The notes: a model not told the origin generated them from the letters alone. DNA of 64,000 nucleotides from Poseidonocella pacifica (GCF_900111875.1 NZ_FOJU01000005.1:334613-398612); one strand, 5' to 3'; positions 36,034 to 46,176 are shown, counted from the stretch's first letter. Translations and numbers: made by a program.

Positions 36034-37031
36034 AGCGCGACCTCCGCGCGTTTTCGGAGGAGCGCGACCAGAACGGGTACGCCGATAAGCGCCAGCACCG
36101 CGCCGATCGGGGCCTCGCCCGGTGCGACGATCAACCGGGCGACGATATCGGCCAAGACCGCGAGGGTCGCACCGAGCAGGCAAGCCAGCAGAGCATGTGA
36201 TGCGACGGAGGGCGTGGGGCCACAAATGCGCCGTGCGAGATGCGGCGCCACCAGCCCGAGAAACACAACCGGGCCGGCCATGGCCACCGCACCAGCGGCA
36301 AGCAGTGCGCCAAGGCCAAGCGCGGCAAGTCGCGTTGCGGCAACGTGGACCCCGATGCTGCGCGCGCTGTCATCGTCCAGCCTTAGTGCATCAAGCGCCG
36401 GAGCAAGTAGCAGCGTTCCCGCCAATCCCAGAGTCAGAACAGGAACGCCGATCCAAAGCGGGCCGATACCGCGATCGGCAAAGCCGCCCATCAGCCAGAA
36501 CAGCAAGCTTTCCATTGCGGTTTCATCAATCAAGAGCATGACCTGCGTCAGTGATCCCAGCATGGCAGCGACGGTGACGCCCGCCAACAGGGTGTTGGCC
36601 GGTGCGGCCGCCGGACCGACGCTCAGCGCGATGCCAAAGACGAGCGCCGTGGCAGCAACCGCTCCGCAAAGCGCCAGAAGGCCAATGGCGAACAGGCCAG
36701 ACATGCCAAACAGTGTGACACCAATCGTCACTGCAAAGGCGGCGCCCGCGTTGATCCCCAGCAATCCCGGTTCGGCCAGCGGATTGCGGGTCACGGTTTG
36801 CATCAACAGACCAGACAGGGCCAAGGCCGCACCGGTCGTCATGGCGATCAGCGTGCGCGGAACGCGCAGGGTGGCGATGATGAGGGACGCCTCGGTTTCG
36901 TCCCCGCCGCGCAATGCGCCCAGCACCGTCGCAGGGTCATAGACAGTCAGCCCCAGATGAAGGCTTGCCGCCGCCGAAATCGCGAGCGTCAGGAACAGCC
37001 AGAGCAAGTGAGCGGGCAAGGGGTGCGTCAT
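36030..37031 (-). CDS. Iron-siderophore ABC transporter permease (FecC-like)
   Basis: 333 residues from ATG 37031 (MTHPLPAHLLWLF). FecCD motifs RVPRTLIAMTTGAALALSGLLMQ, TRNPLAEPGLLGINAG and VFLGLVAPHLARRI. A longer frame to 37118 would run into the divergent binding-protein gene, so the shorter start is preferred. First gene of the operon, 85 bp from the divergent SBP start. Confidence 0.9.
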   Translation of the reverse strand: MTHPLPAHLLWLFLTLAISAAASLHLGLTVYDPATVLGALRGGDETEASLIIATLRVPRTLIAMTTGAALALSGLLMQTVTRNPLAEPGLLGINAGAAFAVTIGVTLFGMSGLFAIGLLALCGAVAATALVFGIALSVGPAAAPANTLLAGVTVAAMLGSLTQVMLLIDETAMESLLFWLMGGFADRGIGPLWIGVPVLTLGLAGTLLLAPALDALRLDDDSARSIGVHVAATRLAALGLGALLAAGAVAMAGPVVFLGLVAPHLARRICGPTPSVASHALLACLLGATLAVLADIVARLIVAPGEAPIGAVLALIGVPVLVALLRKRAEVAL

Positions 37032-37041
37032 CGTCGGACGA

Positions 37042-37067
37042 TTGACATTTCCGATGGTTTTAGTCAA
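37042..37067. promoter_or_regulatory. Dyad TTGAC-N16-GTCAA between divergent iron genes
   Basis: TTGAC at 37042 and its inverse GTCAA at 37063 lie in the 85-bp gap between fecC-like and SBP genes. Each arm could be part of a -35 for one direction, or the dyad an operator for an iron regulator (Irr, RirA or Fur type). It does not clearly match any of their boxes. Confidence 0.3.
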
Positions 37068-37116
37068 CAACTTGGCATCTTGCATGCCGTTTCGCACAAC
37101 TTTCAGGAATCCCCCC

Positions 37117-38025
37117 ATGATCCTTCACCGACGCTTTTGCCTTGCTATGCCGCTGGTGGCTCTCGCTCTCTCTACCTCGGCAAGCGCCGGACAGGTCACT
37201 GACGCAATGGGCACGGTTGAAGTACCTGATGATCCCCAGCGGGTGGTGGTTCTGACCAATGAGGGCACTGAGGCATTGCTCGCTCTCGGGGTCACCCCGG
37301 TGGGCGCGGTAAATTCGTGGAACGGAGATCCTTGGTGGGATCACATCGAGGCACAGATGGGCGAGGCGGTGCCGCTGGGCAAGGAAAGCGCAGTGAACCT
37401 CGAGTTGATTGCCGCGCTGGAGCCGGACCTGATCCTCGGCAACAAGCAGCGCCACGAGGAGATACACGCCCAATTGAGCGCCATTGCCCCCACGGTCATG
37501 TCGAAGGAACTTCGCGGCGACTGGAAAGAAAATCTCAGCCTTTATGCAGAGGCACTCGGGCGGGCCGAGGAGGGCGAGGCTGCGATTGCGGATTACGATC
37601 AACAAGTGGCTGCGCTCGCCGCCGACCTCGGCGACCACCTGAAGGAAAAGGTTTCGGTGATCCGCTTCCTGCCGGGGCAGATCCGCATCTATCAACTCGA
37701 CAGTTTCTCAGGCGTTCTGCTGCGCGATGTCGGGTTCGACCGGCCCGACAACCAGAATGTGGAAGAATTTGCGATCCGCACCGGCAAGGAGAGCATTCCA
37801 GACATGGATGGCGACCGGATCTTCTGGTTCACGTGGGAGACAGGTAACGGTGAAGGCAACGCCGCAGCGCAGGACGTGCTTTCCGATCCGCTCTGGCAAT
37901 CTCTCTCAGCGGTGAAATCAGGTAAGGTGCATGAGGTCAGCGATGCGATCTGGAACACCGCTGGCGGCATCTTGGCGGCTCGCTTGATGCTGGACGACAT
38001 CCGGGAAATCTACGCCGAGGAATGA
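37117..38025 (+). CDS. Iron-siderophore ABC transporter substrate-binding protein
   Basis: 302 residues from ATG 37117, with a signal peptide ending SASAGQ. FecB/BtuF-like fold: DPQRVVVLTNEGTEALLALGVTPVGAV, LELIAALEPDLILGN and AAQDVLSDPLWQSLSAVKSGKVHEV. It binds an iron chelate in the periplasm. Divergent from the permease/ATPase genes; the pair makes one complete importer lacking only an outer-membrane receptor, which is not in the window. Confidence 0.88.
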   Translation: MILHRRFCLAMPLVALALSTSASAGQVTDAMGTVEVPDDPQRVVVLTNEGTEALLALGVTPVGAVNSWNGDPWWDHIEAQMGEAVPLGKESAVNLELIAALEPDLILGNKQRHEEIHAQLSAIAPTVMSKELRGDWKENLSLYAEALGRAEEGEAAIADYDQQVAALAADLGDHLKEKVSVIRFLPGQIRIYQLDSFSGVLLRDVGFDRPDNQNVEEFAIRTGKESIPDMDGDRIFWFTWETGNGEGNAAAQDVLSDPLWQSLSAVKSGKVHEVSDAIWNTAGGILAARLMLDDIREIYAEE

Positions 38026-38261
38026 TCGCGTCGTCCCGTGGCGAAGCGCGGCAAACGCGCTTCTGCCCGCACGAGCAGCGACGCAACCTTCGGTTTTCGC
38101 GGCCCGCCTGCCAGCGTTAGGGAAGCCCCGGTGTCGAGGCGGTTCGGGGGTCAAGGTGGCCATCGGTATCACCGGCCTGCGACAGCACCGGATGCGGGAG
38201 GCTCGCGCCGGACGGCGGGCCTCCCGATTGCATTCGCGGACTGGCCGCTTACGTTGCAAGA

Positions 38262-39209
38262 TCAGGCGCGCGCTTTGACTCCGGGCAAAACGCAGAGCAT
38301 CTCGAACAGGATATTTGCTGCTAGAACTGCCGTCGCGCCGGTGTGATCATAGGGCGGTGAGACCTCGACGAGGTCGCAGCCGACGATGTTCAGGCCTGAC
38401 AGCCCCCGGATCAATTCGATGCCTTGATGGGAGGTGAGCCCGCCGGGTTCGGCGGTTCCGGTGCCGGGCGCGTAGGCAGGATCGAAGCTGTCGATATCGA
38501 AGGTCACATAGACCGGCCCGGTGCCCATCTGGGCGCGTACTTCTTCCATCAGCGGCGCGAGCGACTTGTACCAGATTTCCTCGGCCTGAACCACGCGCCA
38601 GCCTTGCTCGCGCGGCCAGTCAAAGTCCCCGGCTTCGTATCCGGTCGCGCGCAATCCAATCTGACAGACGCGCGCGGGGTCGATCAACTGATCCTCGTGC
38701 GAGCGGCGAAAAGGCGTGCCATGGGCGATCTTTTCGCCAAACATCAGGTCATTGATATCGGCATGGGCATCCACATGCACCAAGCCCACCGGCCCGTGCT
38801 TCTTGGCGATGGCCTTCAATACCGGATAGCTGAGCGTGTGGTCCCCGCCGAGCGTCAGGGGGATCACATCATGCCGGAGGATGCCGTCGTAGGCCTCTTC
38901 GATGATCTGCACCGACCGCTTCAGATCGAACGTGTCGATGGCGATATCGCCGATGTCCGCGATCTGGAGGGAATCGAACGGCGAGACCTTGGTCCACATG
39001 TTGTATGGGCGGATCATGGCGCTTTCGGCCCGAATATGGCGCGGCCCGAAACGTGTCCCGGACCGGTGCGAGGTTCCGATATCCATAGGAATACCAACGA
39101 AGCAGGCGTCCAACCCTTCGGCCGTTTCCTGATATGGCAGCCGCATCATCGTATTTAGCCCACCGAAACGTGGCATTTCGTTGCCGCCGAGCGGTTGATT
39201 GAAAGCCAT
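38262..39209 (-). CDS. speB: Agmatinase/guanidinobutyrase-family ureohydrolase
   Basis: 315 residues. Binuclear Mn site motifs: GGDHT, DAHADIND and FDIDSFDPAYAPGTGTAEPGG. It hydrolyses a guanidino compound to urea plus an amine; agmatine is most likely, but guanidinobutyrate or guanidine cannot be excluded from sequence. A LysR gene lies 197 bp upstream on the same strand. Start at ATG 39209; MPRFGGLN slightly later is possible. Confidence 0.85.
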   Translation of the reverse strand: MAFNQPLGGNEMPRFGGLNTMMRLPYQETAEGLDACFVGIPMDIGTSHRSGTRFGPRHIRAESAMIRPYNMWTKVSPFDSLQIADIGDIAIDTFDLKRSVQIIEEAYDGILRHDVIPLTLGGDHTLSYPVLKAIAKKHGPVGLVHVDAHADINDLMFGEKIAHGTPFRRSHEDQLIDPARVCQIGLRATGYEAGDFDWPREQGWRVVQAEEIWYKSLAPLMEEVRAQMGTGPVYVTFDIDSFDPAYAPGTGTAEPGGLTSHQGIELIRGLSGLNIVGCDLVEVSPPYDHTGATAVLAANILFEMLCVLPGVKARA

Positions 39210-39406
39210 GACGACCTCCCTGTTATGTCATTCGATTGCTGCGCCGATGCCTTCATCGGCCCTTTGGGGGAGGCGTAATATGTCTTCGCTGCCGCGTCGA
39301 CGGGAATAGCCTGAGAAACCGGGGGAAACGCCCCATATCATCTGGCCTATGCTAGAAACTCAGCGATGGGGCTGCCCGTTTCGAAACCTCCTCGTTGTGC
39401 GCCCCT

Positions 39407-40312
39407 TTACCAGACAGCGTCGAGTTGTCCGAAGAGCGCGGAGATTACCGGGCTGTCCTTCCTCTCCGCCAACGTCAGCGCGACGAGACAGGCCGGGATG
39501 CGCAGGGTTTCGCATATGGCAAGCCCAAAAGACTGTCTCTGATGCAGGGCGATCGACTCCCGGCAAAGGCTCAATCCGACCCCGGCGCGGACCATCTCCA
39601 GCATCGACGCTTCCTGATCGACGAGGGCAACGATCCTTTGGGTACATCCTTGGTCACTGAAGACCTTCGCCAATAGCCTGTGATGGACCGAAGCCTCCGG
39701 CGTTCCGATCCAAGGCATGGCCGCCAGATCGGCCCAGTCCGCCGTGGCGATCCGGGCTTCCCACCCGCGCGGGGCAATGACCCGATAGTCAAAATCGGCG
39801 AGCTTCTTTGCATGGAGCGGCAATCCGCACGGGATTGCGCCTATTTCATCCGGTGCGGCCAAGTAATATCCCGCGTCTATCTGGCGGCGCCTGAGCTTGT
39901 CCAGGATCTCTCCACTCACCCCATGTACCAATTCGGCGCTTATATTTGGATGCGCCTTTCCCAACGCGCTGAGCAGGGGCCCCAGACGTATGAACTCTGG
40001 GTCGACGATCGTGCCGATCCGCAAGGTACCAGATACCTGTCCCGTTTGTTTGCGCGCCCTGCGGCGAAACTCAGCCAAAGCGCTCAGAACCTGTTGTGCT
40101 TCGGGCAGGATCGCGGCGCCATCGGGTGTCAGGGTGAGCCCCCTTGAGGTGCGCGTAAAAAGAGCAATGCCGGTCTCTTCAGTCAACCGCTTGATCTGAT
40201 GGGTCACTGCGGGCTGCGTGAGGTTGAGCACCTCCGCCGCTTTGGAGACGCTGCCCTCTCGCGCCACGGTCACGAAAGCCAGTATGCTGTTCACGTTCTG
40301 CAATCTCTGCAT
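39407..40312 (-). CDS. LysR-family transcriptional regulator 3
   Basis: 301 residues. HTH GSVSKAAEVLNLTQPAVTHQIKRL, with effector domain LRIGTIVDPEFIRLGPLLSAL. It lies between speB and the divergent GMC oxidoreductase gene; the 205-bp divergent gap makes the GMC/CoA-transferase operon the likely target. Confidence 0.88.
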   Translation of the reverse strand: MQRLQNVNSILAFVTVAREGSVSKAAEVLNLTQPAVTHQIKRLTEETGIALFTRTSRGLTLTPDGAAILPEAQQVLSALAEFRRRARKQTGQVSGTLRIGTIVDPEFIRLGPLLSALGKAHPNISAELVHGVSGEILDKLRRRQIDAGYYLAAPDEIGAIPCGLPLHAKKLADFDYRVIAPRGWEARIATADWADLAAMPWIGTPEASVHHRLLAKVFSDQGCTQRIVALVDQEASMLEMVRAGVGLSLCRESIALHQRQSFGLAICETLRIPACLVALTLAERKDSPVISALFGQLDAVW

Positions 40313-40517
40313 ATTACGATCTTTAATATCGCGGCGAGAAATTTGTCATTAGGAAACTGCGCCCCGCGTTCCTACACCCTTGTCGAGGAAGCGGCACGAG
40401 GAGGCCGCGTGAGGAGGCTTGGATCTCGCTGGCGAGAGGCGGGCCCACGGGGCCGAGGTGGCCGGCAGCGGGCGATCCTCCTCGTGCGCCGCACGGTAAG
40501 GTAAAGGGGTGGGCAAC

Positions 40518-42182
40518 ATGGCGGATACCGAAACGCAGTTCGACTATATCATCGTCGGGGCGGGCTCTGCGGGATGTTTGCTGGCCAACCGGCTCAGCGC
40601 GGATAGGGGCAACAGGGTGCTGTTGCTGGAGGCGGGCAAATCCGACAATTATCCGTGGATCCATATTCCGGTGGGCTACCTCTATTGCATTGGCAACCCG
40701 CGCACCGATTGGATGTACAACACCGAAGCGGACAAGGGCCTGAACGGGCGGACCCTGCGGTACCCGCGAGGCAAGGCGCTCGGGGGCTGTTCGTCGATCA
40801 ATGGAATGATCTACATGCGCGGGCAGGCGCGCGATTACGACAATTGGGCAGAGCTGAGCGGAGAGGCCGACTGGGGTTGGGAACGATCTCTGAACGACTT
40901 CAAGCTCCACGAGGATCACTACAAGCTGGACGAGGGCGCTGATCCAGAGACCGGCGGTAACAGCCGCTTCTCCGATCTGCACGGCCACGGGGGCGAATGG
41001 CGTGTGGAAAAGCAGCGGTTACGCTGGGACGTGCTCGACAGCTTTGCCGACGCGGCGGAGCAGGCGGGAATCGAGAAGACCGACGATTTCAATAGCGGAG
41101 ACAACGCCGGCGTCGGCTATTTTGATGTCAATCAGCGGTCGGGCTGGCGGTGGAATACCTCCAAGGCCTTCTTGCGCCCTGCCAAGGGACGCCGGAACCT
41201 GACGGTCTGGACCGAAGCGCAAGTCGAGAAGCTGACCTTCCACACCGATGCCGATGGGGTGCTGCGATGTACTGGCGCGCAGGTGAATCACAAAGGGCAG
41301 GTGATGACGGTGACCGCGCGGCGCGAAACGGTGCTTTCCGCAGGAGCGATCAACTCGCCGCAGATTCTGCAACTGTCGGGGATCGGCCCTGCGTCGTTGC
41401 TGCAATCGCATGGGATCGGGGTGCTGCGCGATGCCCCTGTGGGGGAAAACCTGCAGGACCACCTGCAAATCCGGGCAGTCTACAAGGTTGCGGGCACACG
41501 TACCCTGAATACGGTGGCAGCCAACCTGTTGGGAAAGGCAATGATCGGGGCGGAGTACCTGTTGAAGCGCTCGGGGCCGATGAGCATGTCACCCAGCCAA
41601 CTCGGGGCCTTCACACGGTCCGACCCGTCGCGAAGTCATGCCAACCTAGAATATCACGTGCAGCCGCTTAGCCTCGATGCCTTCGGAGAGCCGCTGCATG
41701 CCTTCCCGGCGATGACTGTCAGCGTTTGCAACCTCAACCCATCGAGTCGCGGCCATGTGCGCATCCGATCGGCCAACTTTCGGGATGCGCCGATGATCTC
41801 TCCCAACTATCTCGCCACGGAAGATGACCGCAAGGTTGCCGCCGATAGCCTGCGACAGGTGCGCCAAGTCATGTCGCAGCCAGCGATGCAGCCCTACCAA
41901 CCAGAGGAATTCAAACCCGGCCCTCAGTTCCAAAGCGACGAAGACCTTGCCAAACTGGCCGGTGACATCGCGAACACGATCTTTCATCCCGTGGGCACCG
42001 TGAAGATGGGGCGCGCGGACGATGAAAGCGCCGTGCTTGATCCCCACCTGCGGCTCAAGGGGGTGGCCGGACTTCGTGTGGTGGACGCCAGTATCATGCC
42101 CGAAATTACCAGCGGAAACACCAATTCCCCGACATTGATGATCGCGGAAAAGGCGGCCCGCTGGATCCTCGCCGGCGAATAG
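40518..42182 (+). CDS. GMC oxidoreductase (choline dehydrogenase-like)
   Basis: 554 residues from ATG 40518, chosen over GTG 40509 because the AAAGGGG site is then correctly spaced. FAD motif VGAGSAGCLLANRL at the N-terminus, GMC signature PRGKALGGCSSINGMIYMRG near 75-95, and active-site His in FHPVGTVKMG and Asn in SGNTNSPT. It oxidises an alcohol to an aldehyde. It is co-transcribed with a CoA-transferase, suggesting a catabolic route ending in an acyl-CoA. Confidence 0.88.
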   Translation: MADTETQFDYIIVGAGSAGCLLANRLSADRGNRVLLLEAGKSDNYPWIHIPVGYLYCIGNPRTDWMYNTEADKGLNGRTLRYPRGKALGGCSSINGMIYMRGQARDYDNWAELSGEADWGWERSLNDFKLHEDHYKLDEGADPETGGNSRFSDLHGHGGEWRVEKQRLRWDVLDSFADAAEQAGIEKTDDFNSGDNAGVGYFDVNQRSGWRWNTSKAFLRPAKGRRNLTVWTEAQVEKLTFHTDADGVLRCTGAQVNHKGQVMTVTARRETVLSAGAINSPQILQLSGIGPASLLQSHGIGVLRDAPVGENLQDHLQIRAVYKVAGTRTLNTVAANLLGKAMIGAEYLLKRSGPMSMSPSQLGAFTRSDPSRSHANLEYHVQPLSLDAFGEPLHAFPAMTVSVCNLNPSSRGHVRIRSANFRDAPMISPNYLATEDDRKVAADSLRQVRQVMSQPAMQPYQPEEFKPGPQFQSDEDLAKLAGDIANTIFHPVGTVKMGRADDESAVLDPHLRLKGVAGLRVVDASIMPEITSGNTNSPTLMIAEKAARWILAGE

Positions 42183-42212
42183 CCCTGCAGCACCTTGTCC
42201 TTTGGAGGAAAC

Positions 42213-44723
42213 ATGCGCTCATCGTTTTCAAAGCTGCCCCTCACCGGGGTCAAGGTGGTCGATTTTGGGCAGTACATTGCAGGCCCTGCCGTAGCGATGC
42301 TGCTTGGTGATCTGGGCGCGACGGTGGTGCATATCGACCCGCCGGGCGGCCCGATGTGGGACAGCCCCGCCAATGCCGCGCTGATGCGGAACAAGCTGAT
42401 CGTGACGCTTGATCTGAAAACCGAAGACGGGTTGGCACACGCGCAATCGCTCTGCGCCGAGGCGGATATCATCGTGGAGAATTTCCGCCCCGGTAAGCTG
42501 GCTGCGCTGGGGATCGATTTCGCCGCCATGCGGGAGGATCGGCCCGAGTTAATCACGGTCTCGCTGCCCGGCTTTGCCTCGAACGATGCGGAGCGCCGAG
42601 AGTTGCGCGCTTTCGAGAGTGTCGTTGCCGCCAGTTCGGGTGTCTTTACCGACATGGGGCTCAATCGGGTGCTGATGGGCCTGAACCCGTCGTTCTCGCC
42701 CTTGCCACTGTCATCCGCCTATGCATCGCAGATCGCGGCCTCGGCCACGGTTCTGGCGCTGCAATCGCGGCAGGTGACGGGCCTCGGAGATCAGATCGAA
42801 GTCCCACTTGCCGCAGCGGTCATGGAGGGGCTCTGCTACAATTCCATCAAGGTGTCGGACATGCCCGCCCGCTATCTTACCCAGCGCGAGATTGAGATCG
42901 AACGGCGCCGGGTGGAGGGCCTGCCGATGAACGTTTCCTACGAGGATCTTCAGGAACTGCTCGATCCCTTCTTCCGCAGCTACATGTGCAAGGATGGGCG
43001 GATGTTTTACGTGGTGTGTCCGAGCCACAAACATCATGCACGCCGCTGTCTCGAAGTGCTGGGCCTCTATGATGAGATGATCGAAGAGGGGCTTCAGGAG
43101 GAGGACGATACCTACAAACCCCAGTCGGAGTGGGAGACGGGCACATCGCTTGGCGTCTATCCGATGCCTAAGCACTGGGCTGACAAGATCGCTGCGCGGA
43201 TGAAAGAGGTCTTCATGACCCGCACCTCGCACGAGTGGAAGCGCATGTTCGGCCGAGCGGGGATCCCGGGCGCACCGCAGCGCTGGCTACAGGAATGGAT
43301 CAACGACGAATACGCCGAAGCATCGGGCCTGATGATCGATGTCTGGGATCCGGAATACGGCGAGATGACCCAGCCCGGACCGGTGGTCTGGATGGAGGAA
43401 AGCGGCGAAGAGGCGCTGAGCCCCGAACCGCGCCGGTGGGTGGAATTCGACGAGGCGTTGAAAGTACTGCGCAAGTTGCGAACGGAAATTCCCGGCCCCG
43501 AGGAGGCGATCGAACAGGACGGATGGCTGTCAGGTGTCCGCGTTCTGGATTTGTGCAACGTAATCGCGGGGCCCCATGCCGCCAGCTATCTGGCGCGGTT
43601 CGGGGCCGAGGTTATCAAGCTCGACCCCGCAAAACCGCTCTACGACAGTTGGAACACAGTGATCTATGGCCTCAGTCAGGGTCGGGGCAAAACGTCGATC
43701 CTCGCGGATGTGAAATCCGAACATGGTCGCAAGGTCTTTGAGGATCTGGTGAAATCGGTCGATGTGATTTTTTGGAATGCGCCGGATAGCCAGATCAAAC
43801 GGATGGGATTGGATGCCGAAAGTCTGCGCAAGCTGAACCCGGAGGCGATCTTCTGCAAACTTGATTGCTTCAGCGGTGTGCGGCGCGGCGTGCGGACCGA
43901 CTACATCGGCTACGATGATCTGGTGCAGGCGACGACAGGCATCATGCTGCGTTTCGGCGGTGCGATGGACCGACCCGAGGAACACGCCCATGTCGGTACG
44001 ATCGACGTGATGTGCGGCTTTGGCGGCGCGTTGGCGGTGGCTGCTGCGTTGTACCAGAAGCATCGGTTCGGCCGGATCGGTCGCGGGCGCACATCGCTCA
44101 GCGCCAATAGCGGGCTGCTGCAAATACCTTTCGCATATGATTATCGCGGAAGGGGGCTGTTCGACGAACCTTCCGGCCCCGAGGTGAACGGGTATGACCC
44201 GCTCAGCCGGTTCTACAGCACCGCATCGGGGGTCTATATCCTGCTCAGCGCCTATGAGGCGGACCTACCGAGGTTCGGCAAGGTCGAAGGCCTCGAAGAC
44301 CTGCCCGATGTTCCCGTTGACGACCGTGCAGCCTTTCTCGCAGGGGTGTTTCAAATGCATCCGGCGACCGAGTGGGTGGCGCGCTTGCGGGCCGCCGATA
44401 TTGGCTGCGCGATCTGTAACAACATCGACGCGCTGCGCTCCGAGAACCTGTCCGAGCCTGACGGCGCTCCGGGGACGACGCGGGGCAGTTATTCCTTTAC
44501 GCACTACGCCGATCACCCCAGCGGGCACGAGGTCATCCAGCTCGACCCCTATGCAGTCCGCTCCATACGCGGGCGGGTATTTGTGCTGCCGCCAACCGAA
44601 AAGTTCGGCGCCTCGACGCGAAAAATCCTTGGCGATCTGGGCTATTCGGAGGCGGCCATCGAGCGCATGTTGAAGTCCGGCCAGTTGAGCGAAGGGTGGA
44701 GCGGCGAATACTTGCCCAGTTGA
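42213..44723 (+). CDS. CoA-transferase family III, two fused domains
   Basis: 836 residues from ATG 42213 (GGAGG upstream). Two CaiB/BaiF domains: about 1-400 (GVKVVDFGQYIAGPAVAMLLGDLGATV) and about 430-836 (GVRVLDLCNVIAGPHAASYLARFGAEV). In this family the catalytic Asp forms an acyl-aspartyl/CoA intermediate. The second half keeps Asp in YDDLVQATTG (D568); the matching spot of the first half is Glu (FESVVAASSG, E135). Most members are single-domain dimers. It lies 30 bp after the GMC gene. Confidence 0.88.
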   Translation: MRSSFSKLPLTGVKVVDFGQYIAGPAVAMLLGDLGATVVHIDPPGGPMWDSPANAALMRNKLIVTLDLKTEDGLAHAQSLCAEADIIVENFRPGKLAALGIDFAAMREDRPELITVSLPGFASNDAERRELRAFESVVAASSGVFTDMGLNRVLMGLNPSFSPLPLSSAYASQIAASATVLALQSRQVTGLGDQIEVPLAAAVMEGLCYNSIKVSDMPARYLTQREIEIERRRVEGLPMNVSYEDLQELLDPFFRSYMCKDGRMFYVVCPSHKHHARRCLEVLGLYDEMIEEGLQEEDDTYKPQSEWETGTSLGVYPMPKHWADKIAARMKEVFMTRTSHEWKRMFGRAGIPGAPQRWLQEWINDEYAEASGLMIDVWDPEYGEMTQPGPVVWMEESGEEALSPEPRRWVEFDEALKVLRKLRTEIPGPEEAIEQDGWLSGVRVLDLCNVIAGPHAASYLARFGAEVIKLDPAKPLYDSWNTVIYGLSQGRGKTSILADVKSEHGRKVFEDLVKSVDVIFWNAPDSQIKRMGLDAESLRKLNPEAIFCKLDCFSGVRRGVRTDYIGYDDLVQATTGIMLRFGGAMDRPEEHAHVGTIDVMCGFGGALAVAAALYQKHRFGRIGRGRTSLSANSGLLQIPFAYDYRGRGLFDEPSGPEVNGYDPLSRFYSTASGVYILLSAYEADLPRFGKVEGLEDLPDVPVDDRAAFLAGVFQMHPATEWVARLRAADIGCAICNNIDALRSENLSEPDGAPGTTRGSYSFTHYADHPSGHEVIQLDPYAVRSIRGRVFVLPPTEKFGASTRKILGDLGYSEAAIERMLKSGQLSEGWSGEYLPS

Positions 44724-44741
44724 GCCATCGCACCGCGCATC

Positions 44742-45647
44742 CTAGCTGGTCCATTCCGTGCGATTGCCCAAATGTTCGATCAGAAAATCCATGAAAATTC
44801 GGGTCTTGGGTGTCAGGACGTTTGATCGTGGATAGACAAGCCAAAGCACCGATCGGTCGTTCATTACCCAGTCTGGCAGAAGACGGATGAGCCGTCCGGT
44901 GGCGATCTCATGCGCCACGTTCCAGAGCGAATTCATCGAGAGGCCGGCCCCTGCGATGGTCGCTTCGCGCTGTGCGTCGCCGTCATCCAGAATGGTCCGG
45001 CATGTCATATTGGCGGGGCTGAGAATGGCAATATTCCCAGTTGAATTGATCAGTTCCCGAGGCTCAAGGCTGCTCCAGGCGATCAGGTGATGGCCCACCA
45101 AGTCGGACGGTGCCGCAGGTATGCCGTGGGTTTCCAGATAGGCCGGGGAGGCGCATAGAACACGCGTATCATCCGCCAGTTTGCGTCCCTTCAGGCTGCT
45201 GTCCGTCAGCGGGGCACTGCGCAGCGCCAGATCAAAGCTGCCCTCGATCGCGTCGAAGCGCGTATCCGAAAGCCGCAGATCCAGCGTCAGATCGGGGTAT
45301 TGCGCGTGAAACTGCGGCAGCAAGGGCATGATGTGCAGTTGTGCGAAACTGCTGGGTGCTGCGAAGCGCAACGTTCCCTTGGCACCGGCGTCCGGACCGC
45401 CAAGAACGGCCTTCGCCGCATCGGCTTGCGCCAGAATTTCACGGGCATAGGGGAGGAAATCCGATCCTTCGATCGACAACGACACCTTGCGGGTGGTGCG
45501 CCGCAGAAGTTCGGCCCCAACCTCATATTCCAGTTTTGCCAAACGGGCGCTCGCGACCGCCGGGGCAAGGCCGAGTTCTCGTCCCGCCGCTGAGATATTC
45601 AGTCGTTCGGCCGCCAGGACAAAGAGGCGGAGATTGTCCGTATCCAT
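44742..45647 (-). CDS. LysR-family transcriptional regulator 4
   Basis: 301 residues from ATG 45647 (MDTDNLRLF). HTH NISAAGRELGLAPAVASARLAKLE; the effector domain ends VLTPKTRIFMDFLIEHL. Convergent with the CoA-transferase gene and divergent from the DUF1330/LLM/SDR genes, its likely targets. Resembles the regulator at 27254 in layout and C-terminus. Confidence 0.88.
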   Translation of the reverse strand: MDTDNLRLFVLAAERLNISAAGRELGLAPAVASARLAKLEYEVGAELLRRTTRKVSLSIEGSDFLPYAREILAQADAAKAVLGGPDAGAKGTLRFAAPSSFAQLHIMPLLPQFHAQYPDLTLDLRLSDTRFDAIEGSFDLALRSAPLTDSSLKGRKLADDTRVLCASPAYLETHGIPAAPSDLVGHHLIAWSSLEPRELINSTGNIAILSPANMTCRTILDDGDAQREATIAGAGLSMNSLWNVAHEIATGRLIRLLPDWVMNDRSVLWLVYPRSNVLTPKTRIFMDFLIEHLGNRTEWTS

Positions 45648-45784
45648 CCGATTATATCCCATATCGAAAAACTGAACTCCGATCTCTCCTGTTTCTTGCG
45701 ATTCAGGCAAGGGATAACTGATGAACACCGGCGCCAAGCCCGGCTGAAGGATCGCGTGGTGCGGTTGCGACAAAGGAAATCGAC

Positions 45785-46090
45785 ATGACTCATTACTCAA
45801 TTCTCGAAGTATCACCCACAAGCGAAGACTGGATCGGAGGCTACCTTCCCGCTGCCAACCGCTTGGTCGCGCAGCACGGCGGCAAGTATCTGGCGCGGAC
45901 AACCAGCCATGAGCAGGTTGAGGGCCCTGAGCGGTCGGCGACCCTTCGCATCGTCATCGAATGGCCCTCAAAGCAGGCGGCGGAGAACTTCATGAGCGAT
46001 CCGAGCTATGTTCCGCACAGAGAAGCACGCCAAGCCGGATCGACCAGCTTTCACTGGTTGATCGAGGGAAAGGATGACCTTGATTCATAA
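45785..46090 (+). CDS. DUF1330-like small protein
   Basis: 101 residues. Ferredoxin-like fold pattern of DUF1330: YLPAANRLVAQHGGKYLART, ATLRIVIEWPSKQAAENFMSDPSY. Function unknown, often near flavin or SDR oxidoreductases. Starts 137 bp from the divergent LysR gene. Confidence 0.72.
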   Translation: MTHYSILEVSPTSEDWIGGYLPAANRLVAQHGGKYLARTTSHEQVEGPERSATLRIVIEWPSKQAAENFMSDPSYVPHREARQAGSTSFHWLIEGKDDLDS

Positions 46091-46176
46091 CTCAGGCTCG
46101 CCATGACCAGATCGTGTCATGGCGCCTGACGCGGATGTGAAGCACGGGTTTGCCCGGTGATGAGAGGACAAACAAA

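Noticed and set aside
35380..36942. 520-codon plus-strand open frame opposite the iron permeases
   Set aside because: His/Gln/Arg-rich translation typical of antisense to membrane proteins; no start site or family.
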